Assembly (NCBI GenBank): GCA_026936335.1
Contig: JAPMXV010000007.1
Span: 248,001-312,000 of the forward strand
Reading direction: 5' to 3'
DNA length: 64,000 nucleotides
From: Mantamonas sphyraenae
Taxonomy: Eukaryota; CRuMs; Mantamonadidae
Part shown: one piece after another, positions 1 through 10,529 of the stretch
Layout: every line of letters begins with the position of its first letter
Position numbering within the stretch: the first letter of the stretch is position 1
Position numbers and translations under genes: made by a program
Notes under the pieces: generated by a model
What the model saw: only the letters and a program-made list of their open reading frames with translations
Databases searched by the model: none
Told to the model about the DNA's origin: nothing

Positions 1-1017
1 AAGCTTCCGCACACGTCGACGCTCCCTACGCTCGCGTCGTGCCATCTTACGCTCCAGAATTGCATTCACAGTTTCTGCTGTGGGTCGGTTTACACTCAGC
101 CGTTCCATCAGCATTTCTGTGCTCGGTACGCCCCCGCTGGCGCCGTCCATTTGTTGCAGTTCCTGCGAGGTGGTTCGCGTGTGGTGGTCCCACGTCCCGT
201 GTCAGTCCACACGTATGCACACACATGGCACATGGCACATGGGCACACGGCACCCTCTGCCTCGCCCATCATCTCTTGTGTCCTGCCATTCACACTCTCC
301 CACGCTCTCTACACGCCAAAAAAGAGGCTGACTCACCGTAAAGTCGGCCCGCTGAGTGCGTCGCCGCTTGCCCGTTCGCGGCATGACGACGGCCTCAGCT
401 GGCTTGCCTGGCAAGGATGTTGCAGACGCCACCTTGCGTTTGGGCTGCATGCGTGCGTAGGAATGGAGTACGATGTTGTCAGTGAGTGTGCGTGTGTGTG
501 GGTGTCTCGAGACGGAATGCGCGCCCAGGACGCCTTTGGCTTCCCGGCAGCAGCTCACCTCCCACTCCTCGTCATCGTTGCCTGCGTCCCACGCATCTGC
601 TTCCTCCTCCTCGTCCGTCTCCTCGCCCACAAACTCCTCTTCCTCTTCGTCGTCGTCGTCGTCTGTCCATTGGTCATCCGCATCCTCCTCGTCCTCCTCC
701 TCGTCCCACGACGTCTCCCGCCGCTTTCGCTTCCCTTTGCCCTTCTCCTTGCTTCCTGCCCTGCCGTTGGCTCCCGCGCGTGCTTCGCTCACAGTCTCCT
801 CTCGCTTTACGGCCGCACTGGGGTCTTCTGCGTCGATGTCGATCCCCTCCTCCCGCAGCTTCGCCGCCCAAGTGTCGCGGATCAGCTGCGCCGCACTCGT
901 TTCCATCCTCTCCTCCCGCTTCATCCGCTCCACCATCGCCTTGACCACGGAGCGGTAGAACGCAACCACCTGCCACTGTGCAGTCGAGTTTCGGTACGAA
1001 TCGTGGTCCAGTTTCAT
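1..1017 (-). CDS. TFIIA large-subunit-like nuclear protein, 3' end off window
   Basis: Two exons are visible: 1017-337 and 162-1, joined in phase 0 across a GTGAGT...CTCGCAG intron. The ATG at 1017 lies 96 bp from the divergent HPD start. Residues about 16-60 (FYRSVV...DTWAAKL pattern) resemble the N-terminal helical bundle of the TFIIA alpha/beta precursor, the general transcription factor that stabilises TBP on promoters. A long Asp/Glu-rich tract follows (about residues 105-150), as in TFIIA, and then an NIVLHSY segment that faintly recalls the start of the TFIIA beta barrel. The following basic stretch (KRKV, GKRRRTQR) and the 54-codon second exon, which ends in Arg-rich helix (MARRERRERRR), do not match TFIIA. 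A TFIIA role is therefore inference; an unrelated acidic/basic chromatin protein is the main alternative. The coding continues past base 1. Confidence 0.4.
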
Positions 1018-1113
1018 GGAGGTGAAGGGGGAGGGGAAGGAGAAAGGCTGGCAGACGCCGCGCCGCCCCTGCCGCCACCGCAAAAACGAAACAACTTCAT
1101 AACTTCACACGCA
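1018..1113. promoter_or_regulatory. shared divergent promoter, TFIIA-like / HPD
   Basis: This 96 bp spacer separates two divergent start codons and must contain both 5' UTRs and promoters. No TATA box is evident. It carries a purine-rich patch at about 1017-1049. Confidence 0.4.
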
Positions 1114-2845
<1,732 letters not shown>

Positions 2846-2919
2846 TCCTGAAATCGGTACAATACAAATTGGGATCCTGTGTGGTGTGTTTGCCATCCCA
2901 TCCCATCAAATGGAGCCGT

Positions 2920-3770
2920 TCATTCATCGCTGCTCTTGCTCTTTTTGCTATCCCGTTCCTCCTCGGCCTCGTCTTGCGGCTCCACGGAGGTGGTGGCACT
3001 GGATTTCGATGCCGACGACGATGACTGCTCGGGCAGTTGCTTGCCCTGCTGTGCCCTGCCCTTGCGCACGGCGCTGGGCAAGATGTTGTTGAGTTGGCTT
3101 TTCAGGTCACCCGTACCCTGCAGCTGTGTGTCGCTGCTCACATTCAGGTCCACCTCTTCGCCAATCTGATCCATGTCCAGGTGGAACACGTGCATGAGCT
3201 TGCCGCTGCTGCTTGCGCCCTCACGCAGGGTCACCACAAGGCGGTCGCCGTCGCCCGTCAATGCCATGCCACACGGACACCCTGCCAGTGCCTTGGATCC
3301 GGCCAGCGTCACACTGTGGCCATGCACAGCCAGAAGCAAGACGTACTGAAGACCCTCCACAAGCACGGCCAGAGTGACGCGTGAGCCACGGGCAACCTGC
3401 GCTGTTTCCACCTCCATGGCATCGGTGAGGCTTCCTTCCAACTCCTGCCCCTCCATGCTGCTTTCATACACCTGTTCCATGCCCATGATGGCATACTCCA
3501 CCAGAGATGCATCCACAGCCTCCTCTGCACCCCGTTTGCGCTTGCTTTGCTCCCTCACAAGCTCTTGCACCGCTCCGCTGATGTCCAGCGATCCCAACTC
3601 CCTTCCCTCCAGGTAGTCCCACACCTTGACCGTGCCGTCACACGATCCACTCACCACACGCGAGTCGTCGAGCGGCCACACACAGGACACGGATCTTGAG
3701 AAATTGCAGCACCCTGCCGTCAGCATCACAACACACAATACCACACGCTTACACATCCCACAGGCACTCG

Positions 3771-3801
<31 letters not shown>

Positions 3802-4361
3802 CGGCACACCCGCACACACGTAACGCACTGTGAATGGCCCAGAAGGAAGCTTTGGACGACATAGGCGTGCGGGAACCGTGACACGCGCACCTTTTCGTCT
3901 TTGTCGGCGCTGAAGATGAACGCTGCGTCCGGAGAGAGGGCCAGGGCATTGATGGTGGACACGTGGCCCATGAGACGGTACTGAATGTTGAGGTCGGGGA
4001 AGGAGGAGACGAGCACATCGCCAAAACGGTTGGCCATGATGGCACAGACCTCGCCTTCGATGGTGGCCACGAGCATGGAGCTCATCTTCTTGCTGCTCTT
4101 TACTTCGCTCACGACCTCCAGCGTGTCGGCACGAAGGCATTGCACCTTTTTGTTGTTCAGTGCCACCAACAGGTGTGTGTCGTCGCCACTGTATGTCATG
4201 CACGCGGCCACACTCTCCAGCGTGGTGGTCGCCAACACGCGGTCGCTGCCGACGTCCACCACACTCAGCACCGCACCCGAACACACGGCAACCGCCTGCG
4301 AATCGCCGTTGCCTTGGCTGCACACCAATCCCACGGGCAACTGCTGTTGTGCTTTGGACAT
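2920..4361 (-). CDS. WDR4: tRNA (guanine-N7) methyltransferase WD40 subunit (WDR4/Trm82)
   Basis: Exons 4361-3829 and 3694-2920 join to 435 aa. WDR4/Trm82 is the non-catalytic beta-propeller partner of METTL1/Trm8, which makes m7G46 in tRNA. The family signature is clear: SADKDEKVRVSRFPHAY followed by SFLLGHSQ and, across the splice junction, SVSCVWPLDDSRVVSGSCDGTVKVWD-type repeat. The chosen donor (CA|GTGCGT) and acceptor (CTCAAG|ATCC) restore the LGHSQSVSCVW blade exactly. The C-terminal about 60 residues are a low-complexity Ser/Glu/Lys tail (residues about 380-435), longer than usual. The intron carries a (CA)n microsatellite at 3774-3801. The gene lies 126 bp downstream of the gustatory-receptor-like gene on the same strand. 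Confidence 0.9.
3774..3801. repeat. (CA)n microsatellite in WDR4 intron
   Basis: An uninterrupted CA dinucleotide run lies inside the single intron of WDR4 and reads (TG)n in the transcript, just after the donor. Confidence 0.95.
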
Positions 4362-4487
4362 TGGTTGGGGTGGGTCAAATCGTGGGGATGCGGGAGAGCG
4401 TGTGTATTGCTGTGTGTGATCTGCACAAACAGAGAGAGAGAGTGTGTGTGTGTGCGCGTGTGTGTGTGTGTGACACAATGGGATTTG

Positions 4488-5702
4488 CTACACCGATGTG
4501 ATTCCCAGCTGGGAAAACAGTTTCTGGACCATGATGAGATAGGCCGAGAGGATAAGAGAGAGGAGCTTGGCCACCCAGCTGTAGGTGACAGTGCTGCCAT
4601 ACACAGTGGCACCCTGTTTCTCCAAGGAAAGGCAATGGAGCAGATCCGCAACCTGAGTGCGTCGTTGGATGTCCGCGGCATCCTCGTTTCCCACTTCGAC
4701 GGAACGATGGAGGAGAGCAGCAGCGGCCACACGCACACGAGTGTGCATGTGTGTGAGGTTGGCCAGAGAGACCCATTGCCAGAGGACAGGCACGAGGTAG
4801 ATGACCAGAAGCTGGGTGGTGTTGAGGAGCAAGTTGATGGTGGTGGTGGGATCCAAGGAAAACACAAGTGTGAAGAAGGCCTGGACCAGGAGTTGCACAA
4901 CCACCAGAGATCCCATGAGGGCCAACCATCCTTGCAGGCGTCCCATCCACAGCTGTTGCAGGCCGCGGAGACGTTTGAGCTCGTTCCACAACTGTTGAGG
5001 CACCACCTGGGCCACATCCTTCTCCATGCGCAGGAGCATTTGGTGGAGTGAGGTGAAACGTGCAAACAGACTGTCGACCGTGAGCATGACCAGTGCCAGG
5101 GAGATGGAACACAGGTTCAACACGGCGAGGGTGGTGGGGATCTGCGTCAACAGGTACAACCACAGGTTGGGGACGTCCTGCATGCGACTGAGCTGCACAG
5201 TGTAGCTGAGAATGGTCATGCCAATGGGCATCAGAGGAAACAGCCAGTTGGCAAAGTGGAGACGCCGACGGAAATGGGCCCACGCAGCGTCGTCCCGCTC
5301 TCGGTACAGTGCCACAACCACACGAGGCAGCAGATTGTACTTGTACGACAGATACAGGGTGCACGTAGGCATGCACAGGAAAAACAGCAGCATGGCGCTG
5401 TAGTTGATCAGCACCAACGTCTGTACACTTCGAACAATGAGCACCCCCACAAATTCCAGGTACGACACCGTGTACAACACCAACAACAGGGAGTGGATCA
5501 CCACCCAGAGTTTGGAGCCCCACCTGCGTTGGGACCAGGGGCGTGGCACCACACAGGCGAACTCCAGCCACCATCGCAACACATTGGCCTCTTGACGCAT
5601 CACAGTGTCAAACACCTCCTCGTCCGATCCCGACGCCGTGTACTTGGAGACCACTTGTAAGGATCCCGCCACGTGCAACGGAGCATCTGCAGATGAGCTC
5701 AT
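4488..5702 (-). CDS. gustatory-receptor-like (GRL) seven-transmembrane protein
   Basis: This single exon of 404 aa starts at the ATG at 5702; a further in-frame upstream start is possible. I count seven hydrophobic helices at about residues 65-88, 94-118, 151-172, 182-208, 255-282, 288-313 and 371-394. The N-terminus is long and acidic with no signal peptide. A long loop separates helices 6 and 7 (about 314-370), and the last helix has the form TYSW...YLIMVQKLF, like the TYhhhhhQF end of insect gustatory receptors. Length, topology and the TM6 loop-TM7 layout match insect Gr/Or proteins and the GRL proteins reported from some protists, plants and chytrids. Those are ligand-gated channels or unknown in function. 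Sequence identity to any animal receptor will be very low, so the call rests on architecture. No intron is seen. Confidence 0.6.
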   Translation of the reverse strand: MSSSADAPLHVAGSLQVVSKYTASGSDEEVFDTVMRQEANVLRWWLEFACVVPRPWSQRRWGSKLWVVIHSLLLVLYTVSYLEFVGVLIVRSVQTLVLINYSAMLLFFLCMPTCTLYLSYKYNLLPRVVVALYRERDDAAWAHFRRRLHFANWLFPLMPIGMTILSYTVQLSRMQDVPNLWLYLLTQIPTTLAVLNLCSISLALVMLTVDSLFARFTSLHQMLLRMEKDVAQVVPQQLWNELKRLRGLQQLWMGRLQGWLALMGSLVVVQLLVQAFFTLVFSLDPTTTINLLLNTTQLLVIYLVPVLWQWVSLANLTHMHTRVRVAAAALLHRSVEVGNEDAADIQRRTQVADLLHCLSLEKQGATVYGSTVTYSWVAKLLSLILSAYLIMVQKLFSQLGITSV

Positions 5703-5841
5703 TGCGTGAGGTGGGGGGGAAGGGGTGGAAAAGTTGGAGGCGGGGCCGGAAGCCACACTCCGAGAACTTCATTTGTTGCTGCAAGACTCACACACAAAGG
5801 AAGGAGGGTGGTGGATGGTGGTGATAACAGGTGTATAGGTG

Positions 5842-6673
5842 TCAAATCATTCCCGTACGCACAAGTCGACGATACTGCTGTGAGGCAAACACACGACGGA
5901 GTCGAAGGCCGACAGCGAGGAGAAGGGAGAGGCCCATGAGAGAACCGATGATGACTGCAGCGATGGTGCGTGTGCTCCACCCATCGCCATTGAATGGGTT
6001 CCACGAGTTGGGGGTTGTGCGCGGCACAATCTTGGCATTGGCACAGTTGTAGTACTTGCCCATGCTCAACACTGGTGTGCGCACGTGAGGGTGTGTGACC
6101 ATGAGGGTGAGTGTCCATGATGAATAACAAGGGAAAGGCAAAGGGGGGGCGTGGGGTGGAGGGAAGGGAATCCCATGAGCATACGTTGGATGGTGCACTT
6201 GTTGCAGAAGCGAGAGGCAGGCAGTTGCAACGCGCGTGTGTACGGCCCCTCGACGACGTTGAGGGCATTGTCGGTGAGCACGACGACGTCTGGGTTGTCT
6301 GTGGCAAAGTCGTCCTTGCCAGCGTAGTTGACAGCCACACGGAAGGGCTCTGTGTTGTCCTGGGCAAGCAGTTCCCACTGGAAAATGTACTGTGCGGGGC
6401 GGGGATTCCAACACGCGGGGGCTTGGGTCAGCCACGATCCAACGGGGAAGGGGGGGGGGAGGGAGCATCCATGCCATGTGCACATACCATGTCGCCGGCA
6501 ATGATGGTGGTGCGCACTTGTGTGGCGTCGTCCAAGGAATCGCCACAGGGACCCTGCGACGACGCACGCACCACCCTGGGCATGGGTTGCGTCATCAGCA
6601 CGTGCGCCTGCGTTGTGTGGAGGAGCAGCACACACAATGATAGCAGCAATCCAGCATGTTTGATCTGCTTCAT
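5842..6673 (-). CDS. secreted/type I membrane protein resembling copper oxygenases (LPMO/X325-like)
   Basis: Exons 6673-6488, 6389-6185 and 6071-5842 give 206 aa. A cleavable signal peptide (about residues 1-23, ending TTQA) leaves a mature N-terminus beginning His-Val (HVLMTQPMPR). A free N-terminal His is the hallmark of lytic polysaccharide monooxygenases and of BIM1/X325 copper proteins. Two other motifs fit that fold: GPCG near mature residue 18, and a Cys-paired FCNKCTIQ...YYNCANAKI segment. A single TM helix (about 168-190) and a short basic tail anchor it. The mature part has no second His, so a complete histidine brace is not apparent. A non-enzymatic copper-binding or structural role is possible. 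The third exon was placed by frame: C|TG completes Leu. The gene starts 50 bp after the archease stop on the same strand. Confidence 0.55.
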
Positions 6674-6723
6674 TTCGTCCTGATTTTCCCCTGGTCCCCC
6701 CACCGCAGCAATGGCAGCATGAC

Positions 6724-7516
6724 TCAAATATCCACAATGACCGACACGTGTGCTGAGCCGCGTGGGTTATCCTTCAGATCCTCGGCTATTTCCATGGCTG
6801 AGTACGTGATGGCCTTGACCTCGGTGCCCTGCGGGTGTTTGCTGAGGTCAAACTCTTCGCCGTGCGACGTGGCCTCGATGCTAAACGCCTCGCGGTCAAA
6901 CTTGGTGATGACCACGCGTTTGGCACAGTGGAACTCGCCTGTGAATGTAAAGAGCAACTCGTCGAGAAAGTTGAACAGCAGCGACTTGAGATCGTGGCCC
7001 GTCACCGAGATCTCCATCTCCGCCGCCTCCTCCACGTACTCCAGCTCCGTGATGTAGTCAAACATCCCGTGCGCCGCATTCTCAAACGCCTCTTTCAACG
7101 AATCGCCCCATGCGTGGATTTTGATGTCTGCGGTGTGGTCCAGATCTGTGCCGTTCGTGGAAAAAGGGTCGAAAGGGGGTGAGTGTCAGCCACACCCACA
7201 CACCCGCACACCCGCAACCCCCTCCCCTCCATCCCTCCACACACCCACATTCATATTTCTTCCCCTCCATGCGCTTGCGTTCGCCAGCTGCCGTCACTGC
7301 GGTTTCAAAGCCTGCGTGCGACAAGACGGTTTCGATGACGGTGGCGTTCTTCTCGTTGTCGTTGTTGTCGTCGTCCTCTGCTGCTCGAGCTGCCTTTGTC
7401 GACGGCTCCTCACTTGTCATGTCCTCTGCATCCAACACGCCCTCTTGTCCCTCTTGCACGTTCCCCGGCTCCTGTCCCTCTTCCTCTGCTTCCTCGCGAC
7501 TGCGTTTCGTCGACAT
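6724..7516 (-). CDS. ZBTB8OS: archease, tRNA-ligase activating factor
   Basis: Exons 7516-7249 and 7145-6724 join to 229 aa. The splice (T|GTGGGT to CACAG|AT) creates KYEYLDHTAD, the archease signature that contains a metal-binding Asp. [19 protein letters not shown] follows, and the protein ends SVIVDI with the C-terminal metal ligand Asp. Archease promotes guanylation and multiple turnover of the RtcB RNA ligase in tRNA splicing and XBP1-type mRNA ligation. The first about 85 residues are an extra acidic, Asn/Asp-rich leader not found in the approximately 140-residue core. The gene is divergent from HGD, with 70 bp between starts, which favours the ATG at 7516 over upstream in-frame codons. 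Confidence 0.9.
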
Positions 7517-7586
7517 GGCTGTGGTGCTGGCTGCCCCGCCGCGCCTGCCAACCCAAAAAGCCAGGAAAGAAGCAGCAATAGCAGCA
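7517..7586. promoter_or_regulatory. shared divergent promoter, archease / HGD
   Basis: Only 70 bp separates the two start codons, so transcription in both directions must initiate here or inside the flanking genes. No TATA box is visible. Confidence 0.4.
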
Positions 7587-9157
7587 ATGAGCAGCAGCAG
7601 TGATGACACCACATCTACAACGACGATGACCGACTCGTACGAGTACATGTCTGGGTTTGGCAACGAGTTTGAGACGGAAGCTCTGGACGGGGCACTGCCC
7701 AAGGGCCAGAATTCGCCTCAGCGATGCCCCTACGGTCTGTTTGCTGAGCAACTGTCCGGATCGGCGTTTACGGTGCCCCGGGACAGGCAGCAGCGTTCGT
7801 GGCTGTACCGTGTCTTGCCCACCGTGGCCATGACCGGGAAGTACGAACCGCTTGAGGGCTCGTATGTGCTCAAGCCCACCTTGAGCAAGGAGGTAGGTGG
7901 CATGAGCGGACCAACACGAGTGTGTTGCACCCGTGTGCGGTGTCCACGGACGCGTGCATGTTCAGTGCAGGTGGAAACACGCGTGCTTTCCAGAATGTTC
8001 GGGGTGATTTTCCCACCCTCCCCTTCCCATGCACTCACACGACAATCCCAATGCCGTGCCGTGCGCAGAACTTTACGCCCCAGCAGCTGCGTTGGTCGCC
8101 TGCGGATCTGCCGGGTGAGGAGCAGTCTGTGAACTGGTACCAGGGCCTGCAGTGCGTGTGTGGTGCGGGCGATCCCTCTCAAAAGTCGGGGCTGGCCATG
8201 TACGTGTATGCCATCAACGCCGGCATGGAGAACGAGGCATTCTACTCTGCGGACGGAGACATTCTGATTGTGCCCCAGCACGGTGCACTGGACATTACGA
8301 CGGAGATGGGCAAGCTGCTTGTGCAGCCGGGAGAGATTGCCGTCGTGCAGCGTGGCATCAAGTATGCAGTGGACGTCCCCGAGGGACCTGCACGTGGGTA
8401 TGCATTGGAAGTGTACAACGGTCACTTCCGTCTGCCCGATTTGGGGCCGATTGGGTCGAACGGGCTTGCGAATCCCCGTGATTTCCAGACGCCTGTGGCG
8501 GCGTACGAAGACCGGGACTGTGAGTTCAAGGTGGTGGGAAAGTATGCCGGGGAGTTGTACACGTACATGAGTCCCTGTTCGGTGTTCAACGTGGTGGCGT
8601 GGCATGGCAACTATGCGCCGTACAAGTACGACCTGTCGTTGTTTATGACCCACAACACAGTGAGCTTCGACCACACCGACCCGTCCATCTTTACCGTGCT
8701 CACGTGTCCCTCCAACGAGCCCGGTGTGGCAGTGGCCGACTTTGTCATCTTTCCCGAACGGTGGGTGGTGCAGGAACACAGCTTCCGGCCGCCGTACTAC
8801 CATCGCAACACCATGTCCGAGTTTATGGGCTTGATCAAGGGAGAGTATGATGCCAAGGAGCAGGGCAGTGCTGAGAATGGCTTCTTCCCCGGTGGTGCCT
8901 CGTTGCACTCGTGCATGAGCGGCCACGGGCCGGACGAGCCTGCGTTTGAAAAGGCCTCCAACGCCAAATTGGAGCCCATGAAGTATGAGAACACGCTGGC
9001 GTTTATGTTTGAGACCACATACATGTTGGCCCTGGGCGACTGTGACTACACGGCCAACAAGGAGCAGTCGCAGTATTGGGAGTGCTGGAAGGATCTCAGG
9101 AAGCGATTTGACCCGGAAAACATCAAGGGCAAGTGGGATGTGGAGTTGGAGGAGTGA
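7587..9157 (+). CDS. HGD: homogentisate 1,2-dioxygenase
   Basis: Exons 7587-7892 and 8069-9157 join to 464 aa, close to the animal and fungal enzymes. It opens the homogentisate ring to maleylacetoacetate with Fe(II). Family hallmarks are [13 protein letters not shown] near the start, NFTPQQLRW at the exon junction and the active-site block [18 protein letters not shown]. The later [13 protein letters not shown] and AFEKASN motifs also fit. The iron ligands (His, Glu, His) fall in the PYYHRN...SEFMG and GHGPD regions. The single intron (176 nt, GT-AG) is near the 5' end. With HPD upstream this gives two sequential tyrosine-degradation steps on one strand. It converges with the downstream LRR gene, 49 bp between stops. 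Confidence 0.97.
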
Positions 9158-9206
9158 TGTGCATGGGATGTGCAAATGCACGCAATTGAACAATGGAAAG
9201 GGTCAT

Positions 9207-10517
9207 TCACCACACCAGCCATCCGATCACTTTGTGAAGCACCTCGTCGGGTTGGGTGACCCATCCCTGCCAGTCGTGGACCAGGGCATACTCTTGAAAG
9301 GACCCACGGGCAAACATAACGTCTCGTTGGTCGGTGTTCATGCACAGGAGCGTCTCGACAGCTTGATCCGCACATGTTGGCCACGCACAGTGCACGTGTG
9401 GACTCCACGCACGCTCCACGACAGCCATCACCATGGCGGAGCAGCGTGTGACCTCTTTCTGTCTGCGTACGTCGTCAAGGGGAGAGGATGAGGACAGCCC
9501 CGAGCGGAGGTTGGGATCTGCCCCACGACGCAGCAGTGCAGCACACATGGTTGCGTCGTCACACTCCACCGCCACACCCAACCCAGTGTTCTTCTTCCCC
9601 GAGCTGTACACGTGTCGCCACGTGTCCACATGAACGCCCTCGTCGTCGATGAGACGCGTCGCCGTGTCGACGTCGCCTGCGTCCACCGCATCGATGAACG
9701 CAACCATGTTGAGTCTGTTGCTCAACAGTGCGTTGGCAAAGGGGTCTTGCAGTGATGTGCCCACCTTCCAGCAAGATGTGTTCTTGCGTACGGCTGGTTC
9801 AAGCAGGTCAAAGTGCTTGATCAGCACCTCATGGGCCAGGCTGAAGATCTGGATGCTTGTGTTGTGTGCCAAGCCCGAGGCCAAAGCGGCCACACCCTCG
9901 TGGGTGAGTGCCTCGTCGTTGCTCAGCTCGAGGACGTGGATGCGTCTGCTGTTCGCCAACTCGACCCCAATCGCAGCAGCTGCACGATCGCCCACGGGGT
10001 TCTCTGCGAGGTTCAATATGTTGACAGTAGCCACCAACGGTGCCAACTGTTCGGCTGCGTCATCCCCGATGCTGTTGTAGCTGAGGTCCACCGCGCAAAG
10101 TGACAAGCAGCCGCGCAGTGCCTCTGCAAGTGCCATCCCGCCAACTTCACCAATGCCACAATCGCTGATGCATACTTCAGACAGCTGAACCGGCCTGCGC
10201 ATGATTTCCTGCGCCAGAGCCACCGCGCCGGCGTCCAGAATCGTCACGCTGCGCAAATCAAGCACGCGCATCGATGGGTTGTGAACTATGGAAGCCAGCG
10301 ACGTGCATGCAGTGTCTGATAGTGTGCATGAAGTGACTGTCATGTGTTCCAGGAATTTGCATTGGCACAGAGCGTGTGTGAGGGTGTGGAAGCCCGTCTC
10401 GCTCGCAGAAAGGTGCACAAGGAGACAACTGGTTGCTGTTGAGCCCCGCAGTGATTGTGCAATGTCCACACACTGTGTATCTGTGTAGTGGGAGTCCAAG
10501 AGCTTGATGGAGGTCAT
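9207..10517 (-). CDS. leucine-rich-repeat protein with ankyrin-like and C-terminal PDEV box
   Basis: A single exon encodes 436 aa from the ATG at 10517. Residues about 1-230 are ribonuclease-inhibitor-type LRRs (VDLSYNSIGDDAAEQL, NILNLAENPVGDRAAAAI). Residues about 265-340 look like ankyrin helices (NMVAFIDAVDAGDVDTATRLI, ALLRRGADPNLRS). The C-terminus has WVTQPDEVLHKVIGWL, faintly F-box/SOCS-box-like and repeated in the next gene. The architecture suggests protein interaction, possibly as a ubiquitin-ligase adaptor; no enzymatic domain is seen. The start lies only 12 bases after the stop of the preceding same-strand LRR gene, so independent transcription is not certain. The two genes look like a diverged tandem duplicate. 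Confidence 0.75.
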   Translation of the reverse strand: MTSIKLLDSHYTDTQCVDIAQSLRGSTATSCLLVHLSASETGFHTLTHALCQCKFLEHMTVTSCTLSDTACTSLASIVHNPSMRVLDLRSVTILDAGAVALAQEIMRRPVQLSEVCISDCGIGEVGGMALAEALRGCLSLCAVDLSYNSIGDDAAEQLAPLVATVNILNLAENPVGDRAAAAIGVELANSRRIHVLELSNDEALTHEGVAALASGLAHNTSIQIFSLAHEVLIKHFDLLEPAVRKNTSCWKVGTSLQDPFANALLSNRLNMVAFIDAVDAGDVDTATRLIDDEGVHVDTWRHVYSSGKKNTGLGVAVECDDATMCAALLRRGADPNLRSGLSSSSPLDDVRRQKEVTRCSAMVMAVVERAWSPHVHCAWPTCADQAVETLLCMNTDQRDVMFARGSFQEYALVHDWQGWVTQPDEVLHKVIGWLVW

Positions 10518-10529
10518 GGGGACTGACAA

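Noticed and set aside
495-560. A short intron in the TFIIA-like gene using the GTGAGC at about 559.
   Set aside because: No acceptor within reach keeps the frame and the sequence reads through open, so it was treated as coding.
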